DNA from: Halomonas sp. TA22
GTDB taxonomy: Bacteria > Pseudomonadota > Gammaproteobacteria > Pseudomonadales > Halomonadaceae
DNA: 64,000 nucleotides
NCBI RefSeq assembly: GCF_013009075.1
Contig: NZ_CP053108.1
Coordinates: 1,612,001 to 1,676,000 of the forward strand
Direction: 5' to 3'
Position 1 is the first letter of the stretch; every line of letters starts with the position of its first letter. The notes beneath the pieces were generated by a model, which had not been told where the DNA came from, searched no databases, and saw only the letters and a program-made list of their open reading frames with translations. The translations under genes were made by a program, and so were the position numbers. Below are positions 46,112-55,011 of the stretch, piece by piece.

Positions 46112-47617
46112 TCATAGATAGATCCCCGCACCTGGTCCGATCGGCAAGCCCAGCACCGCGAACAACACCAGCAGCCCGATCCAGGCGGACAGGAAGATGA
46201 GCGTGTAGGGCAGCATCAGCGAGATCAGCGTGCCGATGCCGGCCTCCTTGTTGTACTCGCGCATGAAGGCCAGCACGATCAGGATGTAAGGGTTGAGTGG
46301 AGTGATGATGTTGGTCGAGGAGTCTGCGATGCGATACGCCAGCTGGATGAAGGCGGGGTCGTAATCCAGCAGCATGAACATCGGCACGAAGATCGGCGCC
46401 ATCAATGCCCACTGCGCCGAGCCGCTGAAGATCAGCAGGTTCAGAAGGGCCGCCAACAGCGTAAAACCAATGATGACGGGGAGTCCTGTCATGTTGATAT
46501 TGATCAGGAACTCGGCGCTGTTGACCGCCACCCAGATGCCCAGGTTGCTCCAGTTGAAGTAATTGATGAACTGCGCAGCCGCGAAGATCAGCACGATATA
46601 AGCCGACATGTCCTTCATCGCCAAGCCCATGAATGCCGGTATGTCCTTCGACTTCTCGATGGTGCCGACGGTCTTGCCGTAGGCGACGCCCACGATGATG
46701 AAGAACAAAAGAATGACCGGTACGATACCGCTCAGAAACGGCGAGGGGATGATGCCGCCATCCTCGTTTCGGAGCGCCGAGCCCGGCCAGAACAGGATGA
46801 GGACGACCAGGCCGCTGAAGACCAGCGCGGCGATGCCTGCATTGCGAAGCCCTCGATTCTCGATTGCCGAGACCGGCTCGAAGCTGTTTTTCAGCTCCCC
46901 CTTGTAGCTTCCAAGTTTTGGCTCGATGAGTCGCTCGGTGATCTGAGCGCCTAGGAAGGCCAACACGAAGACAGACAGTGACATGAAATACCAGTTGGCG
47001 ACTGGGGTGACGACAATGGTGTCGTCGATGGCGCGGGCGGCTTCCGTGGAGATGCCCGACAGGAGCGCATCGGTGCCGGCAATCAGAATATTTGCCGTGA
47101 AGCCTGCTCCAGTGCCGGCGAACCCCGCTGCCAACCCCGCCAACGGGTGGCGCCCCACGGTATAGAAGACCATGGCCGCCAGCGGCGGTACCAGAACGAA
47201 GGCGGCATCCGAGGCGATATTGCCCATGATGCCGATGAAGATGACCGCATAGGTGATCAATGACCTGGGCGCGTTTAGGATCGACTTCTTGATCACCGCC
47301 TCCATCAGTCCCACCTTGTCCGCCAGGCCAATGCCCAGCATCATCGACAGCACCAGGCCAAGGGGGGCAAAGCCGGTAAAATTGCTCAGGGTATTGCCCA
47401 GGATGTACTGAATTCCTTCCCCGGAGATCAGGCTCCTGATCGCCAGCTCCTCGCCCGTGCCCGGGTGAACGACGGTCGTGCCTACCAGGCTGATACCCCA
47501 GGAGAGCAGCATGACGATCAGGGCGAGATAGACGAAGATGAAGAATGGATCAGGGAGGCGATTGCCCCATTTCTCGATAAACCCTAACCAGCCCGACATT
47601 TCTTGTTGTTGTGCCAT
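46112..47617 (-). CDS. AbgT-family transporter
   Basis: A 501-residue membrane protein of the AbgT family, with about 11 helices and two re-entrant hairpins. Seen: GWLGFIEKWGNRLPDPFFIF at the start, GNIASDAAFVLVPPLAAM and SGSAQWALMAPIFVPM, the conserved blocks of E. coli AbgT and MtrF. E. coli AbgT imports p-aminobenzoyl-glutamate; other members export sulfonamides. Located 52 bases downstream of an AbgA-like hydrolase in the same direction, which favours uptake of an aryl-amino acid conjugate. AAAGGAA precedes the ATG. Confidence 0.92.
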   Translation of the reverse strand: MAQQQEMSGWLGFIEKWGNRLPDPFFIFVYLALIVMLLSWGISLVGTTVVHPGTGEELAIRSLISGEGIQYILGNTLSNFTGFAPLGLVLSMMLGIGLADKVGLMEAVIKKSILNAPRSLITYAVIFIGIMGNIASDAAFVLVPPLAAMVFYTVGRHPLAGLAAGFAGTGAGFTANILIAGTDALLSGISTEAARAIDDTIVVTPVANWYFMSLSVFVLAFLGAQITERLIEPKLGSYKGELKNSFEPVSAIENRGLRNAGIAALVFSGLVVLILFWPGSALRNEDGGIIPSPFLSGIVPVILLFFIIVGVAYGKTVGTIEKSKDIPAFMGLAMKDMSAYIVLIFAAAQFINYFNWSNLGIWVAVNSAEFLININMTGLPVIIGFTLLAALLNLLIFSGSAQWALMAPIFVPMFMLLDYDPAFIQLAYRIADSSTNIITPLNPYILIVLAFMREYNKEAGIGTLISLMLPYTLIFLSAWIGLLVLFAVLGLPIGPGAGIYL

Positions 47618-47669
47618 GCTTACGTTCCTTTTCAGGTAGTTTCAGGTAGTGGCTTGATTTATTTATCCA

Positions 47670-48989
47670 TCACGACCGGCTTTCGTTACCTTCGTTCAAG
47701 TAATCGACCGTGCTTATGATCGTTTCGATACCGGCAAGAATCGACGCTTCCGAGATATCGAATTGGGGGTGGTGGTGCCCGGCCGGCAGCGGACTTGCAA
47801 AGATCATGAAAGTGGCAACCCCGCCCTGCTCCTGAACGCGCCTCATCATGTAGGTCACATCCTCGGAGGCGCCCAGCGGCAAGTAGGTCCTGACATCCTT
47901 GACGCGGCTCGCCCGTGCAGTGGCCGCCTTGACGATGTCATTCCAGATCTCATCGGAGGTCGCCTCGATGGCGCGTCCGACGAACTGGATATCGACCTTC
48001 ACGTCATGCAGGTCCGCACTGGCCTGAAGCATGCGTTTTGCTTCCTGCTGCATGTAGTCATCGAGCGCCGTGGTCTGCCCACGTGTTTCGATCAGCATCC
48101 TGGCATGGTCCGCAATGATGTTGCGGCCGGTACCCGCTTCCAGCTTGCCTACATTGACGCGGGTCGCGCCGCCCTTGTGACGTGCGATGCCATGCAGATG
48201 CAGCGTGGCGGAAGCTGCCGCCAGCAAGGCATTCTTCCCTTCGTTGGGCTCAAGGCCCGAGTGGGCCGACTTGCCGTGGTATTCGACATTCAGTTTCGAG
48301 CTCGCCAGAAAGCCATGGCTGGTGGCGCCGATGACCCCCTCCTCGGCATCGACAATGCCTAGGTGGCCGCTCATGAAGTAGTCGACCGAATCCAGCCAGC
48401 CCTTCTCGACGATCGCCTTGGCGCCTCGCCCCCCCTCTTCGGCAGGTTGAAAGATGATCGTGTAGGTGCCCTTCAAGCGCTCCCGGTGCGCTGCCAGATA
48501 GCGAGCCAGGCCGACCCCGATCGTGGCGTGACCATCATGGCCGCAGGAGTGCATGACGCCCTTTCGGGTGGAAGAGAATCCTTCCCGGTAAGGGAGGTGC
48601 GACTCCTGTTGGCTTTCGATTATTGGGAGCGCGTCGATATCGAAACGGAAGGCGAAGTGGGGACCCTCCCGGTGGGTATCCAGTTGGGCGATGAGTCCGG
48701 TATGGCCGCCCCGCATCGGTGCCAGGAAATCCTCCGGCACCCCCTGCTCGAGTGCGCGTGCTTCATTCTCTTGCAGGAGCTCGTCGGGCGGGACGCCCAT
48801 GCGTGCGTCACTGATCAGAACCTCTTTGCCGAAGTGAAAATCGAACGGCAGGTGCTTCAACTCCTCGTATATCTGAAAGGTCGTCCAGTACTCGGTAAAC
48901 CCCTCTTCCGGGTTCCTGTGCAGCCGTCTTCGTAGCGCAATCAGCTTTGCTGCCTCGTCATTCAGAAATTCGCTCGCTAGCTCAGCCAT
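47670..48989 (-). CDS. M20 amidohydrolase, AbgA-like
   Basis: A 439-residue M20 peptidase similar to subunit A of p-aminobenzoyl-glutamate hydrolase. Metal-binding and catalytic motifs are present: SCGHDGHATIG, FQPAEEGGRGA with the Glu pair, and HHHPQFD near the C-terminus; the opening LRRRLHRNPEEGFTE is typical. It cleaves an acyl-amino acid amide bond in the cytoplasm. E. coli needs AbgA plus AbgB; no AbgB gene is here, so this may act alone on another substrate. The start at 48989 follows GAAGGAG. It precedes abgT, so import and cleavage are probably one operon. Confidence 0.88.
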   Translation of the reverse strand: MAELASEFLNDEAAKLIALRRRLHRNPEEGFTEYWTTFQIYEELKHLPFDFHFGKEVLISDARMGVPPDELLQENEARALEQGVPEDFLAPMRGGHTGLIAQLDTHREGPHFAFRFDIDALPIIESQQESHLPYREGFSSTRKGVMHSCGHDGHATIGVGLARYLAAHRERLKGTYTIIFQPAEEGGRGAKAIVEKGWLDSVDYFMSGHLGIVDAEEGVIGATSHGFLASSKLNVEYHGKSAHSGLEPNEGKNALLAAASATLHLHGIARHKGGATRVNVGKLEAGTGRNIIADHARMLIETRGQTTALDDYMQQEAKRMLQASADLHDVKVDIQFVGRAIEATSDEIWNDIVKAATARASRVKDVRTYLPLGASEDVTYMMRRVQEQGGVATFMIFASPLPAGHHHPQFDISEASILAGIETIISTVDYLNEGNESRS

Positions 48990-49129
48990 CTGCATCTCCT
49001 TCTCGCAATGAGTGCTCCCAAGCATGATAGACGGCTCGCGTCGCGCCACGGTAGGTATTGCCAAGCATCAATGTTTATAGACAAGCAAGCGTCATGCCAG
49101 AAAGTGCATCGGCCATGACTGTGCAAATA

Positions 49130-49140
49130 ACTTGACGCCT
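49130..49140 (+). promoter_or_regulatory. ACTTGACGCCT element upstream of first DUF3618 gene
   Basis: The 11-mer ACTTGACGCCT, containing a TTGACG that resembles a -35 box, lies 69 bases before the first DUF3618 start. The identical 11-mer precedes the second DUF3618 gene. No good -10 box is seen at the usual distance. Confidence 0.35.
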
Positions 49141-49208
49141 AATGAGCGTTGGCCAATGTTAGAACTGACAAGGAGTTGTCCGTTAGGCAGCAGGCCAAGG
49201 AGAGAGTG

Positions 49209-49526
49209 ATGAGTGATAACAATGGCAGACGCAGTCCCGATGAGATAGAGACCGAGATCCATGAAACGCGTGCCAAGCTCGACAACACCTTGACTGAATT
49301 GGAAAACAGGTTATCGCCAGCCAAGATCATGGACTCTGCCTATCATCACTTCCGCAATGGTGGAGCAAATGAGTTCTTTGCCAGCCTCGGCAAGACGATC
49401 AAGGAGAACCCCGTACCATTCTTGGTAACGGGCATCGGGCTTGGATGGCTGGCGTTATCGCATTGCCAAAGCGAGGTGAGACAGAACAAGGGTGATGGTA
49501 TCGTCGGTACTTCAATCACTCGATAG
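49209..49526 (+). CDS. DUF3618 protein A
   Basis: A 105-residue protein of DUF3618. The N-terminal half is a charged helix (RRSPDEIETEIHETRAKLDNTLTELENRLSP, cited as family signature), and a short hydrophobic segment lies near residues 74-87 (VPFLVTGIGLGWLAL). DUF3618 proteins resemble small helix-bundle envelope proteins with YqjD-like membrane anchoring; a link to ribosome or stress response is known for YqjD only. AAGGAGA precedes the ATG at 49209. A paralog lies at 50558. The gene is followed 9 bases later by a monooxygenase-fold protein. Confidence 0.82.
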   Translation: MSDNNGRRSPDEIETEIHETRAKLDNTLTELENRLSPAKIMDSAYHHFRNGGANEFFASLGKTIKENPVPFLVTGIGLGWLALSHCQSEVRQNKGDGIVGTSITR

Positions 49527-49534
49527 GAAGCGTC

Positions 49535-49888
49535 ATGTCCCGGAAGATCTACTGCACAGCGAGCTTCAAGCCCAAGCCCGGCAGGGAGGAGGCACTGTTC
49601 AAGGCACTACAGAGTCTAGAGCCCAATGCCCATCGCGAGGATGGCTGCCTGCTCTACACCGTGACGCGTCATATCGACAATCCGTTAGCCCAAGGCCGCA
49701 GTTATCCCATCGTGTTTCACGAAATATGGGCCAATCGCGGCGCCTTCGAAGCACACTGTCAGCGCAGCGAGATTCGTGACTTCTTCGCCTCCCAGCTCGA
49801 ATCGTCGGACGGAGACATCGAAGATGCCAATGTCTGCGTCTATAGCGATGAGCCGCTCGATTACGACGCCCCGCAGCTCCAGAGTTGA
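49535..49888 (+). CDS. antibiotic-biosynthesis-monooxygenase (ABM) fold protein
   Basis: A 117-residue single ABM domain: CTASFKPKPGREEALFKAL at the N-terminus, then a Cys-containing strand CLLYTVTRHI and HEIWANRGAFEAHCQR, the normal order of ABM/YgiN-like dimers that bind quinones or aromatic substrates without cofactor. It follows the DUF3618 gene by 8 bases and is probably co-transcribed. Reaction unknown. Confidence 0.82.
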   Translation: MSRKIYCTASFKPKPGREEALFKALQSLEPNAHREDGCLLYTVTRHIDNPLAQGRSYPIVFHEIWANRGAFEAHCQRSEIRDFFASQLESSDGDIEDANVCVYSDEPLDYDAPQLQS

Positions 49889-49903
49889 TCGAAGAAGGGA
49901 CAA

Positions 49904-49943
49904 GACACGACAAAGGCCCGCGGCTGCGGGCCTTTGTCGTGTC
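49904..49943. terminator. perfect 18-bp bidirectional terminator
   Basis: Bases 49904-49921 and 49926-49943 are perfect reverse complements (18 bp) with a 4-base loop GGCT; the inner part is AAAGGCCCGC/GCGGGCCTTT, giving an A-tract before and a T-tract after. It separates the ABM gene from the convergent acidic secreted protein and should stop transcripts from both sides. Confidence 0.85.
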
Positions 49944-49966
49944 AGTCTGGAGTGAATTCCCCTTTG

Positions 49967-50272
49967 TCATTGGTTATTGGGCTCATCCCCGCTTTGAGTC
50001 CCTTCGGCGCCCTCAATACCCGCTGCACCGGCTTCGTCGGTATCGGCCGAGATTTCCTCCTCGCCAGCGCCGGGATAGTCTTCGGCGTCGTCTCCATTTT
50101 CAGCAGCTTCAGTATCCAGCTCCATATCGGCATCGTCACTCTCCATCTGACCGGCAGCAGGCTCGTACTCCTCTTCGGTATTCTCCTCCTGCGAAAATGC
50201 GAAGGGGCTGACTGCCAGGCCGACCGATATGCCGAGAATCCCGATCCGCTTCAGAAACGCTTGAGACATCAT
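49967..50272 (-). CDS. small acidic secreted protein
   Basis: A 101-residue protein with a signal peptide (residues about 1-28, basic FLKRIG then a hydrophobic core, cleavage near AFSQ). The mature ~73 residues are almost entirely Glu, Asp, Ala and Gly with no basic residue. Such proteins are seen in halophiles as periplasmic or secreted low-complexity polyanions. The ATG at 50272 follows AAGGAG by 7 bases. No family recognised. Confidence 0.72.
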   Translation of the reverse strand: MMSQAFLKRIGILGISVGLAVSPFAFSQEENTEEEYEPAAGQMESDDADMELDTEAAENGDDAEDYPGAGEEEISADTDEAGAAGIEGAEGTQSGDEPNNQ

Positions 50273-50404
50273 GATCAATCTCCTTATTGTCGTGCTGGGC
50301 TGCGACTCCTTTCAGCTGGCTATCCGGTAGCCAGGACGGCCCCGGGTAAGAGCCTTGCCTAAGTGTAGATCATCCTCGCGATGGTGAAGGGCAGCCGAGC
50401 CACG

Positions 50405-50415
50405 ACTTGACGCCT
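50405..50415 (+). promoter_or_regulatory. ACTTGACGCCT element upstream of second DUF3618 gene
   Basis: Second copy of the 11-mer found at 49130-49140, here about 140 bases before the DUF3618 protein B start. A GCCA lies 11-12 bases downstream in both copies, extending the likeness. Confidence 0.35.
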
Positions 50416-50557
50416 GACGAAACGGTAGCCAGCCTAAAGAGGATAGGTAAGCTCCAAAGTCCTAGGTTGGTACGATTGAGTGGGTATGAAATAGACCGAA
50501 AAGCAGCAGGAAGGAGTTCATCCAGCAGAGTGCAGATGAGGCCAAGGAGGCAATGAC

Positions 50558-51034
50558 ATGAGCCAGAGCAAACGCAGCCCGGAACAGATCGAAGCCGAGA
50601 TCAAGCAGTCGCGTGCCCACCTGAACGACACCATGCATGCGCTTGAAGACCGGCTCTCGCCGAGGCGGGTCAAGCAAAGGGCCTATCACTATGGCCATCA
50701 CAATGGTATCAATGAATTCTTCTCCAATCTTGGCCAGGAGATACGCCAGCACCCGCTACCGTTCCTGGTGACTGGAGTCGGGCTTGGGTGGCTGTTCATG
50801 TCCCAGCGCAAGGCGAGCCAGCAGGCCCAACGCCACCGTGCCAACTACCGCACGGCAGGCCAAGGCGAGGCGCTGGCAGCGGCAAGGCAGGCAGCGCCGC
50901 AACGGATGGTGGCGACTCATCTGGGCACGCAGCAGGGCAGGGCAAATCCGTCCCAACACCGCCCCGATGTGGTGGGGGTGGCAACGCATCTGGGCACCGG
51001 CCAAGGCTGGAACGGGTACGTACGATCCGCCTAA
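50558..51034 (+). CDS. DUF3618 protein B
   Basis: A 158-residue paralog of the protein at 49209. The first ~85 residues align directly (RSPEQIEAEIKQSRAHLNDT, LEDRLSP, NEFFSNLGQEI, LPFLVTGVGLGWLFMSQ). The extra C-terminal ~70 residues are Gln/Arg/Ala-rich and contain a duplicated VATHLGT(Q/G)QG element, near residues 118 and 141. CAAGGAGG precedes the ATG. It stands alone, closed by its own terminator. Confidence 0.82.
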   Translation: MSQSKRSPEQIEAEIKQSRAHLNDTMHALEDRLSPRRVKQRAYHYGHHNGINEFFSNLGQEIRQHPLPFLVTGVGLGWLFMSQRKASQQAQRHRANYRTAGQGEALAAARQAAPQRMVATHLGTQQGRANPSQHRPDVVGVATHLGTGQGWNGYVRSA

Positions 51035-51080
51035 TATTCAACTCGTCATGTTTCGGTAGTCATCAGGCAAGATGATCGAG

Positions 51081-51107
51081 CACCCGTGCAGGTCACGGGT
51101 GTTTTTG
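51081..51107 (+). terminator. Rho-independent terminator after DUF3618 protein B
   Basis: CACCCGTG (51081-51088) pairs with CACGGGTG (51094-51101), loop CAGGT, followed by TTTTTG. A textbook intrinsic terminator. Confidence 0.85.
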
Positions 51108-51221
51108 TGCGCCTGACGACAGGACGATCTCCAGGAATTCTGAATTCTCCGTTCCCCAAGTCCTGCCATGCTTAAGTTATCGCCGTCCCGACCAACATGA
51201 CATAATGGCCGGTCAGTCAAT

Positions 51222-54089
51222 GTGTTCTCAAATGCCTTCGATGGAGCTCACCCCTTGTATCATCCAGCCACGTCTCAAGAGATCTACCGCCACCTGGCTG
51301 ATAGTCTCTCCGTTGTCATGGATGATGACTTCTACGATCGTCTGGCCGAGTCTCTGGCGACGATTCTTTCGGTCAGGCACGTGATGCTGGCACGTTTCGA
51401 ACCCGATGGTGCCCATGCCCGTACACTGGCCATGTGGTCAAGGGGTCGGCTGATCGAGAATTTCGTTTACCCGCTTGCGGGGACGCCCGGCGAACAGTTG
51501 ACCGGCCATGAGCCATACTACTTTTCCGATGTCTGTCAGCAGTTTCCTGACGACACCACGCTTGCCGGGCTAGAGGTCGAGACCTATATCGGCATGCCGA
51601 TAGCCACGCCCGATGGGAGAGCGCTGGGATGGATCGCGGCGATGGATGAGGGTGCCATCGATACCGTCTCCCATATCGAGGAAATCCTGCGTATCACGGC
51701 CGTCCGTATCGGAGCCGAACTGGCACGCCAGGAGGCTGAAGCCCTCAATCGTGAGCAGTTATTCACTATCCGTCGTGCGCTCAAATTGCTGAAAAGTTGC
51801 AACGAGGCGCTGATCAGTGCCGACAACGAGCAGCAGTTGCTTGAGGAGGTCTGTCATCTGGCAGTAAAGATTGGCGGCTATCGCATGGCCTGGGTCGGCT
51901 ATGCTCAGCAGGACGAGTCGCGCAGCATCGTGCCTCAGGCCTGCTCCGGTTTCGAGGAGGGGTTTCTTGCCAGGCTACAGCTGAGCTGGTCGGAGCATCA
52001 GGCCAATGGACGCGGGCCGGGAGGCAGGACGGTGCGCAGTGGCAAGCCCACGGTCATCAGCGATCTGACCAGCGATCCCGCCTGTGTCTCGTGGGGCAGT
52101 ATGACGCTAAGCCAAGGCTATCATGGGATCATCTGCCTGCCGCTCAAGCAGGGAGAGCGCACCTTCGGCATTCTTACGCTGTATCACCACAAGGGCTATC
52201 CCGTACGCAGCGACGAGTTGCAACTGCTCATGCATCTCGCCGATGACCTGGCCTTCGGCATCGATATCCTGCGTACCCGTCTCGAGCAGCAACGCATTCA
52301 GCGCGCAGTGATGCATATCGCCTCGGGAGTCTCGACGCGCAGTGGCGAAGAGTTCCTCGATCACCTGACCATGAACATGGCCGAGGCACTGAATGCTGAC
52401 CTCGCGTTCATCGCTCGGCTCGACCCCGACGATCCTCAGCGGGCTCATACGTTGAGTCTCGTCATGGAGGGTCGGCACCAGACCAACTTCAGCTACTACC
52501 TGCCCGGTGCGCCCTGCGAAGATGTGATGAAGGAGATCGAGTGCATCGTCCATCAGGATGCCCACCAGCGGCTACCGGTAGAGGGTCGTGACATGCTGCA
52601 CTGGGTCCAGGGCTATGCCGGGCGGCGCCTGGACAACTCAGCCGGTGAGCCGTTCGGCCTGCTGGGTGTGATGTTTCGCGAGCCACTCCAGGGCGTGGGC
52701 ATGGTTTCCAATGTGCTCAAGATCTTTGCCGCCGGGGTGGCCGCCGAGCTCGAGCGTCAGCAGGATGAAGCACACATTCGCTACCTGGCCTTCCGTGATC
52801 CCAACACCGGGCTGCCCAATCGTGTCAATTTCATGCGACGTCTAGAGAGCGCCCTGGCCGACACCGAGCCGACGCGGCTGGCGTTGCTGTTCGTCGATCT
52901 CGATGGCTTCAAGGACATCAACGACACCCAGGGCCACGATGTCGGCGACAAGGTGCTGCACCAGGTGGCCAAGGGCTTCCAGCAATCGCTTGGCGACAAT
53001 GAGTGCATTGCCCGCCTGGGGGGAGACGAGTTCGTGGTCATGCTCAATCCCGCCGAGGAAGCCACGGCACAAGACGCTGCCGAGCGCTTGCTGGCGACCC
53101 TCGATGCACCTCTGCATATCGATCAGCAAGTCTTCGACATCAGTGCCAGCATCGGTATCGCCTTCTTCCCAGACGATGCCGATACAGCGCGCGAGTTGCT
53201 CAAGCACACCGATATCGCCATGTATGAGGCCAAGCAGCAGGGCGGTAAGTACTGTTTCTACAAGGCGCAGATGGGACATGCCCTGGCTTCACGGCTATCG
53301 ATGGCCAAACGCCTGGCCCTGGCGGTCGCCGAGGGCACCCTCAGCCTGAATTTTCAGCCCCAGGTCGAGCTTGCCACGCAGCGGCTGGTAGGAGCCGAGG
53401 TACTGTGCCGTTGGCACGACTCGGAGCTGGGCCAGGTCAGCCCGTCGGACTTCATTCCACTGGCCGAGGAGCGCGGTCTGATAAAGCCGTTGGGTAGCTG
53501 GGTGATCGATGCCACCTGCCGTCAGCTGGCCGTCTGGCGTGCCGCTGGACTGAGCATACCCGGCAAGCTTGCGATCAACGTTGCCTCGAAGCAGTTCGAT
53601 GACGACGAACTGTTCAAGACGCTCCTGAATGCGTGCGAACGTCACCGCATTGCCCCCGGCCAGCTAGGGCTCGAGCTCACCGAGAGTGGCTTCATGAGCG
53701 ATCCGGAGCAGGCCATCGCCATGACGCAATCGCTCAAGGCCATGGGATTTGAGCTCCATATCGACGACTTCGGTACCGGCTTTTCGTCACTTGCCTACTT
53801 GAAGCGCTTTGCCGCCGACAAGATCAAGATCGATATCTCGTTCGTCCGCGATATGCTCGAAGACGAAAACGACTACGCCATCGTCTCCACGATTATCGCC
53901 ATGGCGCGCAGCCTGGGGCTGGCGAGCATTGCCGAGGGAGTCGAGACGCGTGAACAGGCCAACGCGTTGCTGAAGCTTGGCTGTCAGCAGGCGCAGGGTT
54001 ACTACTACGCCAAGCCGCTGTCTGCCGAAGAGTTCTCACGACAGTGGCTGGTTAGGGCACGCAAGTCCTGTCGCGGTCTCGGCGTGTAG
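51222..54089 (+). CDS. GAF-GAF-GAF-GGDEF-EAL signalling protein
   Basis: A 955-residue soluble protein without membrane helices. Three GAF-like sensory domains (about 30-165, 200-355 and 365-520) are followed by GGDEF (motif RLGGDEF at about 599) and EAL (about 700-945). Both output domains look usable: GGDEF is intact; the EAL motif is GAEVLCRW (EVL variant), with DDFGTGFSS, IKIDISFV, AEGVET and the Gln in CQQAQGYYY kept. It both makes and breaks c-di-GMP or one domain regulates the other. GTG start at 51222 is the best available but lacks a clear ribosome site. The gene is followed by a racemase remnant on the other strand. Confidence 0.87.
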   Translation: MFSNAFDGAHPLYHPATSQEIYRHLADSLSVVMDDDFYDRLAESLATILSVRHVMLARFEPDGAHARTLAMWSRGRLIENFVYPLAGTPGEQLTGHEPYYFSDVCQQFPDDTTLAGLEVETYIGMPIATPDGRALGWIAAMDEGAIDTVSHIEEILRITAVRIGAELARQEAEALNREQLFTIRRALKLLKSCNEALISADNEQQLLEEVCHLAVKIGGYRMAWVGYAQQDESRSIVPQACSGFEEGFLARLQLSWSEHQANGRGPGGRTVRSGKPTVISDLTSDPACVSWGSMTLSQGYHGIICLPLKQGERTFGILTLYHHKGYPVRSDELQLLMHLADDLAFGIDILRTRLEQQRIQRAVMHIASGVSTRSGEEFLDHLTMNMAEALNADLAFIARLDPDDPQRAHTLSLVMEGRHQTNFSYYLPGAPCEDVMKEIECIVHQDAHQRLPVEGRDMLHWVQGYAGRRLDNSAGEPFGLLGVMFREPLQGVGMVSNVLKIFAAGVAAELERQQDEAHIRYLAFRDPNTGLPNRVNFMRRLESALADTEPTRLALLFVDLDGFKDINDTQGHDVGDKVLHQVAKGFQQSLGDNECIARLGGDEFVVMLNPAEEATAQDAAERLLATLDAPLHIDQQVFDISASIGIAFFPDDADTARELLKHTDIAMYEAKQQGGKYCFYKAQMGHALASRLSMAKRLALAVAEGTLSLNFQPQVELATQRLVGAEVLCRWHDSELGQVSPSDFIPLAEERGLIKPLGSWVIDATCRQLAVWRAAGLSIPGKLAINVASKQFDDDELFKTLLNACERHRIAPGQLGLELTESGFMSDPEQAIAMTQSLKAMGFELHIDDFGTGFSSLAYLKRFAADKIKIDISFVRDMLEDENDYAIVSTIIAMARSLGLASIAEGVETREQANALLKLGCQQAQGYYYAKPLSAEEFSRQWLVRARKSCRGLGV

Positions 54090-54117
54090 AGCGGCGGTGT
54101 GCACAGGGCATCGATAT

Positions 54118-54981
54118 CTACTCTGGCCTTCGGCGCTGTGGATTGAGGCCTTTCGCCGTCGCTGTGCTGCTGATCGCCACGAAGGGAGATGTCATTGCGC
54201 GCAGCAGCGCCGAGTAATCGAGCCCGAAGCGTAGTTCGGTGCCGGGTGCCAGGCGGTGCCGGGTTTCCAGCACCAGGTGATCGCTGCCGGCACACCGAAT
54301 GCGGCCTCGCCGATAGCCCCGTGTGGTGCCGTTGGCTTGGCCAGCGACTCGATGACGGGTACCACCAGGGTGAAGGCGTCGGAGTGCAGGCCGCTCAGCG
54401 GTATTCGTGTGAGGGGGTCGCAGCCCAGCAGGATCGACTCGCCGAGCCGCAGATCGTTGATACGGCCAGCGGGTGCTGCAAGAGCCCAGGCGAGGTTGGC
54501 CGAATTGCCGCCGGAAACGATCGCCAGATGCAGCCCCAGCTCGCTTTCGAGCAGAGTCACGAGCGCAGAGAGGTCGCCCATGTTGGCGACACTCGGCACG
54601 ACCCCGGCACGGCATGCCAGGTTGGTACCCAGGCCGGCGAGCATGACATGCGGGGTCCGCGATATGTGCCGGGCGAAGTCGAGCACGTTGGCCGGCAGCA
54701 CGCCCTCGCGCAGGTCGCCCAGTTCCACCATCAGCACCAGGCCATGAGTGAACACCCGCGAGCATGGCCTTTGCCACCTCTGGCGAGCCCAGGGTCGCCT
54801 TGGTGACCCCGGTGACATCGATACCGCGACCGGACAGGCGGGTGACAAGCGTGCGGGCGTTGTGCTCGATCTTGGCCAGATCGATCTCGATGCAGGGACA
54901 GGTCGCGCCATGTCCAGTGGCTGACGTGCTCGCAGGCAGCCGTATGTTTTCGTCACTCTGAGGAGGCATGGCGCCTGGCAT
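54118..54981 (-). pseudogene. ornithine/alanine racemase family, disrupted
   Basis: Pieces of one PLP-dependent racemase of the ornithine/alanine racemase family lie in order in different frames. Piece 1 (about 54969-54756) has IEIDLAKIEHNARTLV and the PLP-Lys motif VTGVTKATLGSPEVA. Piece 2, frame-shifted (about 54746-54287), has VLMVELGDLREGVLP, GLGTNLACRAGV, VSGGNSANLAWAL and GLHSDAFTLVVPVIES. Piece 3, back in the first frame (about 54294-54118), has AGSDHLVLE and LDYSALLRAMTSPFV. About 60 residues expected between pieces 1 and 2, and about 35-40 between 2 and 3, are missing. Two deletions with frameshifts make this non-functional. Confidence 0.82.
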
Positions 54982-55011
54982 ATAGCCGGATACTCTTCAA
55001 AGATTGCACGA

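Noticed and set aside
47632-47655. short direct repeat TTTCAGGTAGT before abgT
   Set aside because: Two copies of about 10 bp only; probably chance or a small slippage, with no insertion between.
54192-54956. 254-residue minus-strand frame as an intact gene
   Set aside because: Only its middle part matches a racemase; the first ~70 and last ~30 residues are out-of-frame sequence of the same pseudogene.
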